Below, piece by piece: positions 1 through 11,275 of a stretch of 64,000 nt of DNA. A program made the translations under genes and the position numbers. Source of the stretch: Ephydatia muelleri (lineage: Eukaryota > Porifera > Demospongiae > Spongillida > Spongillidae); NCBI GenBank assembly GCA_013339895.1, contig JABACO010000023.1, forward strand, positions 3,012,604-3,076,603, written 5' to 3'. The notes beneath the pieces were generated by a model, which saw only the letters and a list, made by a program, of their open reading frames with translations, did not search any database and was not told the DNA's origin. Position 1 is the first letter of the stretch, and each line of letters begins with the position of its first letter.

Positions 1-153
1 GGCGTGGCGTGGCGTGGCGTGGCGTGGCGTGGCGTGGCGTGGCGTGGCGTGGCGTGGCGTGGCGTGGCGTGGCGTGGCGTGGCGTGGCGTGGCGTGGCGT
101 GGCGTGGCGTGGCGTGGCGTGGCGTGGCGTGGCGTGGCGTGGCGTGGCGTGGT
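1..153. repeat. GGCGT pentanucleotide array, open at left edge
   Basis: About 30 almost perfect copies of a 5-bp GC-rich unit run from the window edge to about 153. The strand asymmetry is strong (G and T on plus, C and A on minus). Apparent ORFs reading [11 protein letters not shown] are a product of the repeat. It lies in an intron or upstream region of the kinase gene. Confidence 0.97.
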
Positions 154-481
154 GTGGCATAGTGGGGAGAACTGTGGGTCTCTGGGCATCATGACAACTC
201 TTGTCTCTTTGCCAGCTTATGAGCTTACCACACACATCCTTCACAGCTCCATCCTCACCTCCATACCTCACATCCTCACACTACATACCTCACATCCTCA
301 CTTCCATACCTCACATCCCCTCACATACTACACACCACACATCCTCACACACACTACTACATCCATCACTACACCAATAGTTAACTGCACTTACCTTATC
401 ACATTTCAACACAGGGTAGCTCCAAACTTGTTCCCTTGTACATTCTGTAATGCCCAATTTAAGCCAAATCTTTTCTTTTAG
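154..481 (+). other. Non-coding stretch (intron) before the first visible kinase exon
   Basis: CA- and TC-rich sequence with loose repeats of a catcctcaca motif at 240-350. It ends in a pyrimidine tract and TAG acceptor just before 482. No coding exon is supported here. Confidence 0.6.
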
Positions 482-3166
482 ATGCCAGCTCTGCTGAAGA
501 TGACCTGGGTCAGTCTTCTGATCTCCAGAAAGAAGCTCTCTTTATCTCATCCTCGTCGCTCTCCGACCATGTTTCCATTGGGAAGGGTAAGTTTGTATTC
601 CGTGTGTATAGTGTGTGGTAGGGTGAGATGGTGGGAGTGTTGTGTGGATAGTGCAGTGTTGAGGGTGTGGTCTAATGTGTACTTCAGTCAGTAAAAGCCT
701 GGTGTGAGGAAACAAAACACACAATACACTGATGTGTGTGCTTGTGCAAGGTGTTTGAGTGTAGAGTTTCAGTATGACAGTCAGCTGGCCTGTCAGCTTT
801 CAAGCTGGTGATAGTTTCACCCACCTCAGGTCAGTTTGGGGAGGTGTTCAGAGCCACTCTGCACAAAGGGACACCTAGTGAGGTGCTGGTGGCTGTCAAG
901 ACCACCAAGAAGAATTCCTCCGAGAAAGACAAGGCTGATTTCTTGAAGGAGATGACTGTCATGTCCACACTGCTTCACCCAAACATTGTGCGACTCTACG
1001 GCTTAGTCAATGAGAGTGAGTGAGATATGTAGATGTGTGTGGAGATGGTAGTGTCTAGGTGGCCATCCTAGATGTGTGTGGAGATGGTAGTGTCTAGGTG
1101 GCCATCCTAGATGTGTGTGGAGATGGTAGTGTCTAGGTGGCCATCCTAGATGTGTGTGTGGAGATGGTAGTGTCTAGGTGACCATCCTAGATGTGTGTGG
1201 AGATGGTAGTGTCTAGGTGGCCATCCTAGATGTGTGTGGAGATGGTAGTGTCTAGGTGACCATCCTAGATGTGTGTGTGGAGATGTAGTATCTAGGTGAC
1301 CATCCTAGATGTGTGTGGAGATGGTAGTGTCTAGTTGACCATCCTAGATGTGTGTGGAGATGGTGTGTCTAGGTGACCATCCTAGATGTGTGTGTGGAGA
1401 TGGTAGTGTCTAGGTGACCATCCTAGATGTGTGTGGAGATGGTAGTGTCTAGGTGACCATCCTAGATGTGTGTGGAGATGGTAGTGTCTAGGTGACCATC
1501 CTAGATGTGTGTGGAGATGGTGTGTCTACGTGACCATCCTAGATGTGTGTGTGGAGATGGTAGTGTCTAGGTGACCATCCTAGATGTGTGTGTGGAGATG
1601 GTAGTGTCTAGGTGACCATCCTAGATGTGTGTGGAGATGGTAGTGTCTAGGTGGCCATCCTAGATGTGTGTGGAGATGGTGTGTCTAGGTGACCATCCTA
1701 CTGCATAAAATATTACCCACCATTGCATGGTGATGAGAGGGTGAGGAAAATCACAACGTGTATACATTTTATGTGCATTTTCACTTTCACTGTTAGACCA
1801 AGAATCCTCTTCAATTGTACTGGAATATCTTCCTAATGGAGATCTTAAACAGTTCTTGACTGTAAGTGATGTCATCCAGGGAGCTTTATATGGAGTGCAT
1901 GCACTTGGGATTAAGTGCTTCCTTTTCCCTCTAACAGGCAAATCCACGTCCTATAAAACAGCTGGTGAAGTACATGATTGACGTTGCCATGGGGATGCAC
2001 TACATTTCAGAGAGGGGGCTTGTTCACAGGGTGAGCTATGGTGACTCCTGTGGGAGCCATCATATCTTCTTAGCAGTCTGTTGAATTGTATAACTAACAT
2101 TGCTAGGTGTTGTCTTTAAGAGTACTTGCCATTGAAGTATGGAAGTACATGTAGCTGTGCATTGATGTCAAGACACATGTGAGGATATTAGAACACACTC
2201 AGGATCATCCCTGGCTATAGCTTTAATTAGCTACATGACCACACCCTAACTAGCTACGAAACCACACTTTAACTAGCCACATAACCACACCTTAACCACA
2301 TAATCCCCTGTAGCCAGACTGTCAATGTGGAAAGAGTTTCACTTCACTTGGTGCTGAGCTGTGTATGTGAGATTTCTGAATTTTCATATAGACCATAACT
2401 TGGTTCCTAGGAAATTTTCTGTCATAGAGGTGGCGTGATCAGTATCACATAAATCATTTATGTATAATGAACGTAGGGAGGTTCGATAACTTCATATTGT
2501 GTTTCATTTATCTCACCAATCACCAGAGTTCCAAAATTGGTCATTCCAGTTGACCACAGGTTATGTCTTGATCACATGCCCTTTCAGATCATGATGTACG
2601 ATGGAATAGCTCTCTGTGGTAGTAATATTATCACTTGGTAGTATTTATTCTCTGATGCACTGGAAAGCTTGCTTGCTTACTAAACTTGACATTCTGGTTT
2701 TTAGGACCTAGCTGCAAGGAATGTGCTGGTGAGGGAGAATGAGATCTGTAAAGTGGCGGACTTTGATCTCCTCAGGGAACTACCTGAAGAACTACCCGAA
2801 GAGAACAGCATATACGAGCCAACAGCAAATGCCCCTCTGCCTGTTCGATGGATGGCAACAGAGAGCATTAAGGGAAAGAAGTTTTCTGTAGCCTCGGACG
2901 TTTGGAGCTACGGCATTCTGATGTGGGAGATGTTTAACCCTGACAAGATGCCCTATCCGACTTTCAGCAATATGGAGTGTATAATGAAGGTGTCTGAAGG
3001 ATACCGCCTCCTCCTACCCCGGAGAACCCCGCCCATTGTAGTGAAGCTTATGAGGGCCTGCTGGCATAAGCAGCCTGAAAAAAGACCAAGTTTTCTTATC
3101 ATATCAACCCTGCTCACGACCAAAGCCTTTGCAGAGATTGAGATGAGTAGTTCTTCTAAATCGTGA
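482..3166 (+). CDS. Tyrosine protein kinase, 3' part of gene, DFD in place of DFG
   Basis: Five exons are visible: 482-586, 830-1015, 1797-1861, 1938-2030 and 2705-3166. They encode the end of a juxtamembrane or linker segment and a full protein tyrosine kinase domain; the 5' part lies left of the window. The glycine loop is GKGQFGEV, the ATP-binding lysine sits in VAVK, the alpha-C glutamate is in FLKEM, and HRDLAARN is intact and split exactly by the last intron. The magnesium motif reads DFD (VADFDLLREL), and the APE motif reads ATE in PVRWMATES. SDVWSYGILMWEM and WHKQPEKRPSF mark the C-lobe. The protein ends shortly after the domain with a serine-rich tail. HRDLAARN and PVRW are typical of animal receptor and cytoplasmic tyrosine kinases; the subfamily cannot be told. 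Activity may be altered or lost because of DFD, though HRD and VAVK argue against a plain pseudokinase. Confidence 0.9.
1024..1698. repeat. About 39-bp minisatellite in kinase intron
   Basis: Roughly 17 copies of a unit of about 37-39 bp built around gagatggtagtgtctaggtg and accatcctagatgtgtgtg. Copies vary in GT number and at a g/a site (ggccatcc or gaccatcc). It starts a few bases after the donor of exon 2. Confidence 0.95.
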
Positions 3167-4190
3167 CACCAAGTTGTTTTTTTTTTAAATAGTTACAGTG
3201 TTGTGGACTGTCTGTTGTGTTTATTTTCTCCCCTCCCAGCATCGTATGTGCACGTATGTGGTTGTTGTTGATTATGGTGTTCATGTAGCACTGACCGTAT
3301 CTTGGTAAGGTTTTAAGGTGAGCACGAAATATGGGCCACAGACTGAAGCTGGTCGTTCACATCTTGATGTGCACTGAATAGTGCGAGTTTTGTGTATGCA
3401 AAGTGCACAAGCTGTCACGTGTAAGATGCTAAAAGGATCAGATTTATTTGTTAACAAGTGGAACTTTAAAAGGTTTTGAATTTCTAGAAGCACAAAATAC
3501 ATGTTTTCCATGAAATTTAATAAGTACAGATGCTTTGCTCATATATTACTGTTCTACAGAGTTCTGCTGGTCCAGGTGCCATCAAGAGCACCGGTGCCAT
3601 CAGGAGCACCGGTGCCATCAGGAGCACTGGTGTCGTCAGGAGCACTGGTGCCACCAGGAGCACTGGTGCCATCAAGAGCACCGGTGCCATCAGGAGCACT
3701 GCGTAACCAACTAGGGTCATTCACAGGGCGTACAAATGCTGACCAAAGTGTATTTTTTTAACGCCTGTAGCCAGTGGCATATATCAGTTATAAGTGAAGG
3801 CCAGGCCATCTTTCCAATGAGTCTTCTTTGACTACTGTTCACAATGCCACTGCAACAGCTTTGCAGCTTAATCTATCAACTCACACAGTGCTGCCATGGA
3901 CCTATCAGAGGGATGGATTTGACGCACTGAAAATCGGAGTATCTGTCTTGGAGTTGTAAGGCACTGAATTTTTAATTAGCCATACATTTTAACACAAATG
4001 TTACATTTCTATTGTGTACAGACTAGAGATTTTATCATGTATGTGCAAGGTCCTTTTCACGGAAACAAGTGCTGTAAGCATTTGCCTCATGGTCTATTCA
4101 TTATTGTACTACTCATTCAGCTTTTTTATTTTTGTTCTCAATATTCTGCAAAAAAACAATAATAGAAGCAAAGGTATGGTGTAAAACATA
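2486..4190 (+). repeat. Source copy of a 1.7-kb segmental duplication
   Basis: This block (intron end, last kinase exon, 3' UTR and downstream) is repeated in the same orientation at 9689-11266. Both copies begin at gataacttcatattgtg and lose similarity just after ggtatggtgt(a/g)aaacata. Identity looks above 90 percent by eye. Confidence 0.93.
3567..3705. repeat. 18-bp tandem repeat in the kinase 3' flank
   Basis: About seven copies of an 18-bp unit around ggtgccatcaggagcac, with small variants (accggtgcc, actggtgtc). The duplicate block at about 10782 has only one unit, so the array expanded here or collapsed there after the duplication. Confidence 0.93.
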
Positions 4191-4274
4191 CAATTAAAAA
4201 AATTAGCAGTAATGATGTTGTGTACAGATGTAACAGAAAAAATTAGCGAAATTATGAGATTGTAAATAATGTTT

Positions 4275-5233
4275 TTATATACAAGAAACGTCTGGACTGC
4301 TGCCTTGAAACGGTTGCATAGTACTCCTCATGTTCCATGCATGTTCTTGCTGTTCTGGTAATTTTGTGTTGACACGTGGCTTGTATAACTTGTTTAGAGT
4401 GACCAACTCACTGCCACCAGAACTGTACGCACTTTCTTCAACTGGTACTTCATATTCAACTTGCACTGCATCTTCACCTTGCACTTCATTGGCCGCCACA
4501 TTAGGCATGTTGTTGGCTGCACACCAAATGACATAGATGGTCAGCAAGACGATCCACACTAAACCGACCGTTCTATATATGAAGCTTGCAGCATGGACAA
4601 GATAGTTGTCTACTGTGGAATAGAACGTTGGAATAAGAACTGTCCAGTGGAAGAATAGAAGAATCTTGCATGGTAGAAGGGCCAGCAGCTGCCGAGGAAG
4701 GCCATCATTAAGGTTTGCAGCCCACAAACTTGACATAGGAGCAACCAATGAAAAGAACACCACTAAAATATAAAATGGGAAGAATACATAGATATTAGAC
4801 AGCATATATTAATGCACCATTTTGAAAGGCTAACATTTGCATGCAGACATCTCACCTCCTAATATGCAGTGAATGCTTCGTGCAATGGCAGCAAAGTAAA
4901 ACAACACATCCCACTGATGATCTAGGTCTGTTTCCATGACAACAGCATGAGCTTGGGACAGAATATGGAGCAAAGTACTTGACGACATCAACCCACCAAT
5001 GAACAAAAAAACAGTCACTATTGCTCTCCAGATTTTCATATGCTGTCTTATGATAGGCCATGTTTTTTTTAGCAAGGTGATGTATATGAAGGATGTCACT
5101 GATGAATTGAGAATAATTCCTGCCCAGATCAATGGATTGACTGTGCTGTCCTTATTGATGAGCCTTTCGAGGAGCAGTGCCCCAATGATTGGGGCATGAA
5201 TATAGTTGATGAAGTTGCACTCCATATTGTAAA
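4275..5233 (-). CDS. Multi-pass membrane protein of unknown family (probably partial)
   Basis: Two exons on the minus strand, about 5233-4856 and 4762-4275, join in frame through a GTGAG donor and a TTTTAG acceptor. The first begins at a splice-like acceptor just upstream of an ATG at 5225, so an upstream exon is possible. The product is about 280 residues with five or six hydrophobic segments, for example LIWAGIILNSSVTSFIYITL, IVTVFLFIGGLM, and IYRTVGLVWIVLLTIYVIW near the C-terminus. An acidic tail of about 80 residues follows the last helix and should be soluble. I do not recognise the family; a divergent seven-helix receptor or an ion-channel-like protein are both possible. It is transcribed toward the kinase 3' end. 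Its coding potential rests on the in-frame splice and the membrane pattern only. Confidence 0.6.
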
Positions 5234-5358
5234 CTAATATAAAAAACAACACATTAAATTGGTAAGAGACGTGAACGCTATATCATACACTTAACTATTG
5301 TTCCATGATAGGGTTCGTAATGAGCCTTCTGAAATAATAGGAGGTTGGAATAACTAGC

Positions 5359-5703
5359 ATTTATTCAAAATGTGGGCATTTCCACTAGTAGATTGTTTAT
5401 CAGCAGACCTTTGCCAACCAAATGTTATGATAAGAGGTCAATGTAATACAACAATTGAATGCATACTTTGCTCAACGATTAACAGTACTTCCATACTACG
5501 CTATTATTTTGATTGTGTAAGCGTATTAAGAATGTGTCATAGCATTCTCTTGTATATACAACGTCATAGTCTCTAGCGCTGATGAAGCCAGTATAAATGT
5601 TGTGATTAGAGGTGGTGGCACTTTGTTTCTAACTATGATGTACAGAATTATATATGATCCTTAAACAATCTACTAGTTGAAACGCCCACCTTTTGAACAA
5701 ATA
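5359..5703. mobile_element. Small MITE-like element with about 41-bp terminal inverted repeats
   Basis: The segment at 5359-5399 is an inverted match to 5663-5703, with only a few mismatches; the shared core is actagtagattgttta. The 345-bp unit has no coding potential. No clear target-site duplication was found. Confidence 0.8.
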
Positions 5704-5865
5704 TTCCATTTAAAAAATCGTACACCCTTAAATGGTGTCCAAGGGGGGTGTGTGTGTGTGTGTGTGTGTTTGAATGAGAACACACAAGTACTTTCGCGAG
5801 ATGGCATGCAATCACAATCAATCAACTTTTCAACACTGTAGCTCGCGCGACATTACAATTTGGCA

Positions 5866-6745
5866 TCATCTCACAGTTCTGGCCATCACTATGGATACTG
5901 CTAAGCAATGTGCTTCAATATACGCTAGAACCTTCTCCACATAAATTCGGGGAGATATGTAACAAAAAGCTTCAAATGCATAGTTCGTTCCTCGCAGCAT
6001 TCGCTTGCATGAGCTCCACATTGCTTCGACCCCTTGCGTGTGTGCACCTGAAATGGGATCAACAAAGTGCAGAGAATGATTAACTGTTTGGTGGGCTAAT
6101 CCTGTGGTCGCAGACAGCTGATTGTATGTACTCCACTCATCGCTGTAAACAATGCTTCCAGGGCAAATGTATTGCGCAATCAACAGTAGAAGAGTGTCAG
6201 CATCTCGCTGTTGCACTTCCACCAGAAAACACTCCCCAGATACTCTCTCGATTCCTCCAAACACCCAATGCCTGTCGACCTGTCTTCCTCGATTGTATTT
6301 CTTCTGCCAAATTTACTCTCATCAATTTCTACTTCAATTCCAGGTCCACCGATCACAGCAGGATGATCTATGAAGTACTGCGCACATAGAAAATCAATGG
6401 AAGTCTTGTTTGATATCTACATTCGAAGGGGTTAAAGAGTTTTAAATTTACAGCTGCCTATCTGCTATGGCTTACAGCAAGTTCTGCTGCCATTGTGCCT
6501 ACTGCTGTCTTCGTAGACCAAAGATGAATAATTCTCAGAATTGTGGCAGTCACGATTATCAAAAAAGATTTTGTATTTTTAATTTTTACCTTCAAAAAAT
6601 GTTCCAACGCGTATGGATACCTCCTTCTTACAACCTTTTCTAGGGCAACGCCACGCTAAGCCTTCTGGGCCTGAACCTCTATCAGCCAGGTTCATATCCC
6701 TCCCACAGCGGGGACATTGTTTGCTGTTAGGAATGAGATGGTGTC
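5866..6745 (-). pseudogene. Merlin (ISXO2/IS1016-like) transposase relic
   Basis: Three coding stretches occur in order on the minus strand. About 6745-6590 holds a zinc-ribbon-like motif CPRCGRDMN with WRCPRKGCKK, ending in a GTAAAA donor. About 6563-6465 reads ILRIIHLWSTKTAVGTMAA. About 6420-5866 holds the DDE core: catalytic Asp in EVEIDESKFG, second Asp in IVYSDEWSTY and Glu in QGVEAMWSSCKRML. These are hallmarks of the ISXO2-like DDE domain used by Merlin elements. A one-base loss in the run between FGRR and KYNRG (near 6300) shifts the frame, so the copy is not functional. The flanking inverted repeats support a transposon rather than a domesticated gene. Confidence 0.82.
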
Positions 6746-7249
6746 TTTGGCACCAGTGTACAGCAGATCACCCATTGGACAGCCACACAAAGATCGAGAT
6801 TCAGACCAGCCACGAAGGCAGCATAGCTTGCGCCATAACGCTCCGATACATAAAGAGTGGTCCAAGCATTAAACGCTATAGTTTATATACTCCAGAGATA
6901 ATATAGGCGTTTTGCGGCATGTGGACAAAAAGTATGTAATCCGAAATTCAGATTGCGTAATGCCTATAGCAACGCCCTTGACAACATGGAGAGCTAAAAA
7001 GGTGAGCTGCATGGTACAATGGTTTATCAGCGGATATTGAATGACACTATTGCTTCGTAACCGCGGAATTAATTTTGTGAGGAAATATGGACGCTATCTA
7101 GCGGGAAGATGGAAACTGTTGTCGTTTTATTATAAAGTAAGTACTTGGGAGTGGGAATTAGTGTCAGACAAACTTGTCCATGCGGATTGATTGTTCGCAA
7201 CACTGCCATTGTGGGATTGAAAATTGATAATTCTTATTAGAGCCAGGGA

Positions 7250-8450
7250 GGAAAATGGTGTGTGTACCTTGTGCGCACATGATGTGTGTACCGTTCATGT
7301 GCATGGTGTGTGTGCGTGCCTTGTGTGCGCATGGTGTGTACCTTGTGTGTGCGTGCCTTGTGTGTGCGTGCCTTGTGTGTGCGTGCCTTGTGTGTGCGTG
7401 CCTTGTGTGTGCGTGCCTTGTGTGTGCGTGCCTTGTGTGTGCGTGCCTTGTGTGCGTGCCTTGTATGTGCATGGTGTGTGTCTTGTGTGTGCATGGTGTG
7501 TGCGCCTTGTGTGTGCATGGTTTGTGTGTGCCTTGTGTGTGCATGGTGTGCGTGCCTTGTGTGTGCATGGTGTGTGTGCCTTGTGTGTGCATGGTGTGTG
7601 CCTTGTGTGTGCATGGTGTGCGTGCCTTGTGTGTGTATGGTGTGTGTGCCTTGTGTGTGCCTTGTGTGTGCATGGTGTGTGTGCCTTGTGTGTGCATGGT
7701 GTGCGTGCCTTGTGTGTGCATGGTGTGTGTGCCTTGTGTGTGCATGGTGTGTGTGCCTTGTGTGTGCATGGTGTGTGCCTTGTGTGTGCATGGTGTGCGT
7801 GCCTTGTGTGTGTATGGTGTGTGTGTATGGTGTGTGTGCCTTGTGTGTGCCTTGTGTGTGCATGGTGTGTGTGCCTTGTGTGTGCCTTGTGTGTGCATGG
7901 TGTGTGTGCCTTGTGTGTGCCTTGTGTGTGCATGGTGTGTGCGCCTTGTGTGTGCCTTGTGTGTGCATGGTGTGTGTGTCTTGTGTGTGCATGGTGTGTG
8001 TCTTGTGTGTGCATGGTGTGTGTGCCTTGTGTGTGTGCCTTGTGTGTGCATGGTGTGTGTGCATGGTATGTGTCTTGTGTGTGCCTTGTGTGTGTGCATG
8101 GTGTGTGTGCCTTGTGTGTGCATGGTGTGTGTGCCTTGTGTGTGCATGGTGTGTGTCGTGTGTGTGCATGGTGTGCGTGTCTTGTGTGTGCATGGTGTGT
8201 GTGTCTTGTGTGTGCATGGTGTGTGTGCATGGTGTGTGTGCCTTGTGTGTGCATGGTGTGCGTGTCTTGTGTGTGCATGGTGTGTGTCTTGTGTGTGCAT
8301 AGTATGTGTCTTGTGTGTGCATGGTGTGTGTGCCTTGTGTGTGCCTTGTGTGTGCATTGTGTGTGTGCCTTGTGTGTGCATGGTGTGCGTGTCTTGTGTG
8401 TGCATGGTGTGTGTGCCTTGTGTGTGCCTTGTTTGTGCATGGTGTCTGTA
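7250..8450. repeat. 1.2-kb GT-rich minisatellite
   Basis: A higher-order array built from the short blocks gtgtgtgcatggtgtgtg and ccttgtgtgtgc, arranged in units of about 12, 22 and 32 bp. The 5' part (7340-7455) is a purer subarray of an 18-bp unit with gcgtgcc. All six frames contain long artificial ORFs (up to 463 codons), which I do not annotate as genes. Confidence 0.97.
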
Positions 8451-8821
8451 CTCATATCTGCCATTTCATCCTCCTCCTCCTGCACCTCATGCAGTTCTTC
8501 CTCCTGGATATCCCCGAACTCATCATCGCTCCCTTCCATTATAGGCTCATCCTCATCTACCATCTGCAATACATCGCGCATACAGCACTTGTACTACTTC
8601 CTGAAGCCATTCTAGTTGTAATTACTTAACCTAAGTAGTTTCTTGTTTCGACACATCAACACTAGCTGTATCCAAGGATTTATCAATATCCGAACGAGCA
8701 ATAAAAAGCTACATTCGCGTAAGTGTAAACATATCATTTTGTCGCTTATACACTATGTCCACTGTTACCGTACATAATAATTGTGTCGCTTATAAGCGAC
8801 GTCCGCGGGTAAACCGTTAAA
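8440..8821 (-). mobile_element. piggyBac-like 5' end: TTAA terminus and acidic N-terminal coding piece
   Basis: Read on the minus strand, 8821-8785 starts with TTAA followed by cggtttacccgcgg and gacgtcgcttataagcgac, which looks like a piggyBac-type end containing a short palindrome. About 210 bp inside, an ATG-GCT-TCA-GGA start (8606) leads, with one apparent frame slip, into an acidic segment reading DEDEPIMEGSDDEFGDIQ and then EEEDEMADM. That is the style of N-terminus seen in piggyBac-like transposases. The coding sequence then runs into the minisatellite and no catalytic domain follows. The assignment is by memory of the family and is moderate. Confidence 0.5.
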
Positions 8822-9246
8822 AGGTTTTCTCTTTTTGATGCAAGTCATTATGGCCAGCAATTCTTGCCACGGCAAGTTATGGCAGTTGAAGCGGGTAACG
8901 CGCGCTAGATATTCGGATGCTAAAATATGAACCAAGAGCTACAAGACAGCGTGATCTAGCTTACACGATAAAGGCTACACTGTCCCACAAAATTACCATA
9001 TCCAACGTTCTGTTGGAGCGGTTCTGAGCACTGCCGTTACAAAAAAAAACAACACCACGCTACAATTTGACCATCTTGCACGTTACAAAGCCATTTTCAA
9101 GAGGAAAAGACCATCGATTCATAAGATACTGTCCCACAAAAAAACGGCGCTCCGGAAAAATTGCGATTTGGCAAAAACGCTCGAAAAAGTGCAACAGAAC
9201 ACTCGCAGCCCTTCAAAAAAGTATATTATCCCAGAACTGAGAGATG
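8822..9246. other. Non-coding interior of the Merlin-like element
   Basis: No exon is recognisable. The motif actgtcccacaaa occurs at about 8977 and again at about 9128, both direct, roughly 150 bp apart. Otherwise nothing stands out. Confidence 0.5.
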
Positions 9247-9328
9247 TTAATGTCCCGCGAGCTACATGTACAGTGTTGATAAGTTGTTGAGTGAATGTGA
9301 TTGCACCATCCCGCGAAAGTGGGGCTTA

Positions 9329-9688
9329 ACTACACAACAACCTGGCTAAGTATGAAAAGGATTGAGATAGTCATGCAATATTCGGCACTCACATGGCTCC
9401 AGTATCCGCGATGCTAATTCTAATCTCCTGCTGATACGCGCTCTTTTAGCCTAGCAGAAGTCCAGTGGCTAAGCATATTACTTCAGCGCTAATATCAATA
9501 GGAGTCCCCGAGTGTAGACAGCTATTTCAGGGGCGGCGGAAGGTATTTTTAAGTGGTAAGGCTATAATGAATGGGCGTGGTATACTACTATTGCGCATGC
9601 GCAAATTAATTAACGGCTCTTTAATTCTTTTAAAGATCGACAATTACACAAAGAATTACACAGACACAACGTTGAAACCATGAACATT
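9329..9688. other. Intergenic stretch without a recognisable gene
   Basis: A short palindrome ttgcgcatgcgcaa lies at about 9592. No splice-bounded coding segment is apparent. The duplicated kinase block starts at 9689. Confidence 0.5.
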
Positions 9689-11266
9689 GATAACTTCATA
9701 TTGTGTTTCATTTATCTCACCAATCACCAGAGTTCCAAAATTGGTCATTCCAGTTGACCACAGGTTATGTCTTGATCACATGCATTTTCAGATCATGATA
9801 TATCGATGGAATAGCTCTCTGTGGTAGTAATATTATCACTTGGTAGTATTTATTCTCTGATGCACTGGAAAGCTTGCTTGCTTACTAAACTTGACATTCT
9901 GGTTTTTAGGACCTAGCTGCAAGGAATGTGCTGGTGGGGTAGAATGAGATCTGTAAAGTGGCGGACTTTGATCTCCTCAGGGAACTACCCGAAGAATTAC
10001 CCGAAGAGAACAGCATATACGAGTTAACAGCAAATGCCCCTCTGCCTGTTCGATGGATGGCACCAGAGAGCATTAAGGGAAAGAAGTTTTCTGTAGCCTC
10101 GGACGTTTGGAGCTACGGCATTCTGATGTGGGAGATGTTTAACCCTGACAAGGTGCCCTATCCGACTTTCAGCAATATGGAGTGTATAATGAAGGTGTCT
10201 GAAGGATACCGCCTCCTCCTACCCCGGAGAACCCCGCCCATTGTAGTGAGGCTTATGAGAGCCTGCTGGCATATGCAGCCTGAAAAAAGACCAAGTTTTC
10301 TTATCATATCAACCCTGCACATGACCAAAGCCTTTGCAGAGATTGAGATGAGTAGTTCTTCTAAATCGTGACACCAAGTTGTTTTTGTGTTTATAGTTAC
10401 AGTGTTGTGGACTGTCTGTTGCGTGTATTTTCTCCCGTCCCAGCATCGTATGTGCGCGTTTGTGGTTTGTTGTTGATTATGGTGTTCATGTAGCACTGAC
10501 CGTATCTTGGTAAGGTTTTAAGGTGAGCACGAAATATGGGCCACAGACTGAAGCGGGTAGTTTACATCTTGATGTGCACTAAATAGTGCAAGTTTTGTGT
10601 ATGCAAAGAGCACAAGCTGTCATGTGTAAGATGTGCTAAAAGGATCAGATTTATTTGTTAACAAATGGAACTTAAAAAGGTTTTGATTTCTAGAAACACA
10701 AAATACATGTTTTCCATGAAATTTAATAAGTGTTGATTGCTTTGCTCAGATATTACTGTTCTACATAGTTCTGATGGTTCAGGTGCCATCAGGAGCACCG
10801 GTAACCAACTGGGGTCATTCACAGGGCTGACCAAAGTGTAGTTTTTTAATGCCTGTAGCCAGTGGCATATAAGTGGAGGCCAGGCCATCTTTCCAATGAG
10901 TCTTCTTTGACTACTGTTCACAATGCCACTGCAACAGCTTTGCAGCTTAATCTATCAACTCACACAGTGCTGCCATGGACTTATCAGAGGGATGGATTTG
11001 ACGCACTGAAAATCGGAGTATCTGTCATGGAGTTGTAAGGCACTGAATTTTTAATTAGCCATAATTTTAACACAAACGTTACATTTCTATTGTGTACAGA
11101 CGAGAGATTTTATAATGTATGTGCAAGGTCCTTTTCACGGAAACGAGTGCTGTAAGCACTTGCCTCATGGCCTATTCATTATTGTACTAATTCAGCTTTT
11201 TTATTTTTGTTCTCAATATTCTGCAAAAACCAATAATAGAAGCAAAGGTATGGTGTGAAACATACT
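9689..11266 (+). pseudogene. Duplicated 3' end of the tyrosine kinase gene
   Basis: Direct duplicate of 2486-4190. It carries the end of the last intron, the final exon (9910-10371) and the 3' flank. The exon keeps the acceptor and DLAARNVL, but two substitutions in the segment equivalent to VREN give an in-frame TAG at about 9941. No upstream kinase exons lie near it. The rest of the reading frame (from about 9958) is open and also has DFD, whereas the activation-segment motif is MAPES here and MATES in the parent. DFD is therefore older than the duplication, while APE was changed later in the parent. It could be spliced as an alternative last exon only if the TAG were skipped. Confidence 0.88.
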
Positions 11267-11275
11267 TGATACAAG

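Larger units (their letters stand above)
5790..9328 (-). mobile_element. Merlin-type DNA transposon with long terminal inverted repeats
   Basis: The left end at about 5790-5862 and the right end at about 9247-9328 are inverted repeats of 70-80 bp. Both begin with ctttcgcg, share caatcaca and caacactgta, and end near gcgacatta or gggacatta. Between them lie a minus-strand Merlin transposase relic (5866-6745), a large minisatellite and a piggyBac-like remnant. No target duplication is obvious, so the outer few bases are uncertain. The size (about 3.5 kb) is inflated by the inserted material. Confidence 0.75.

Noticed and set aside
7224-8615. Open frames of 338-463 codons on both strands
   Set aside because: All six frames are open because the 12-32-bp GT-rich units have no stops; products are CVHGV or HTRHT repeats with no splice or start context.
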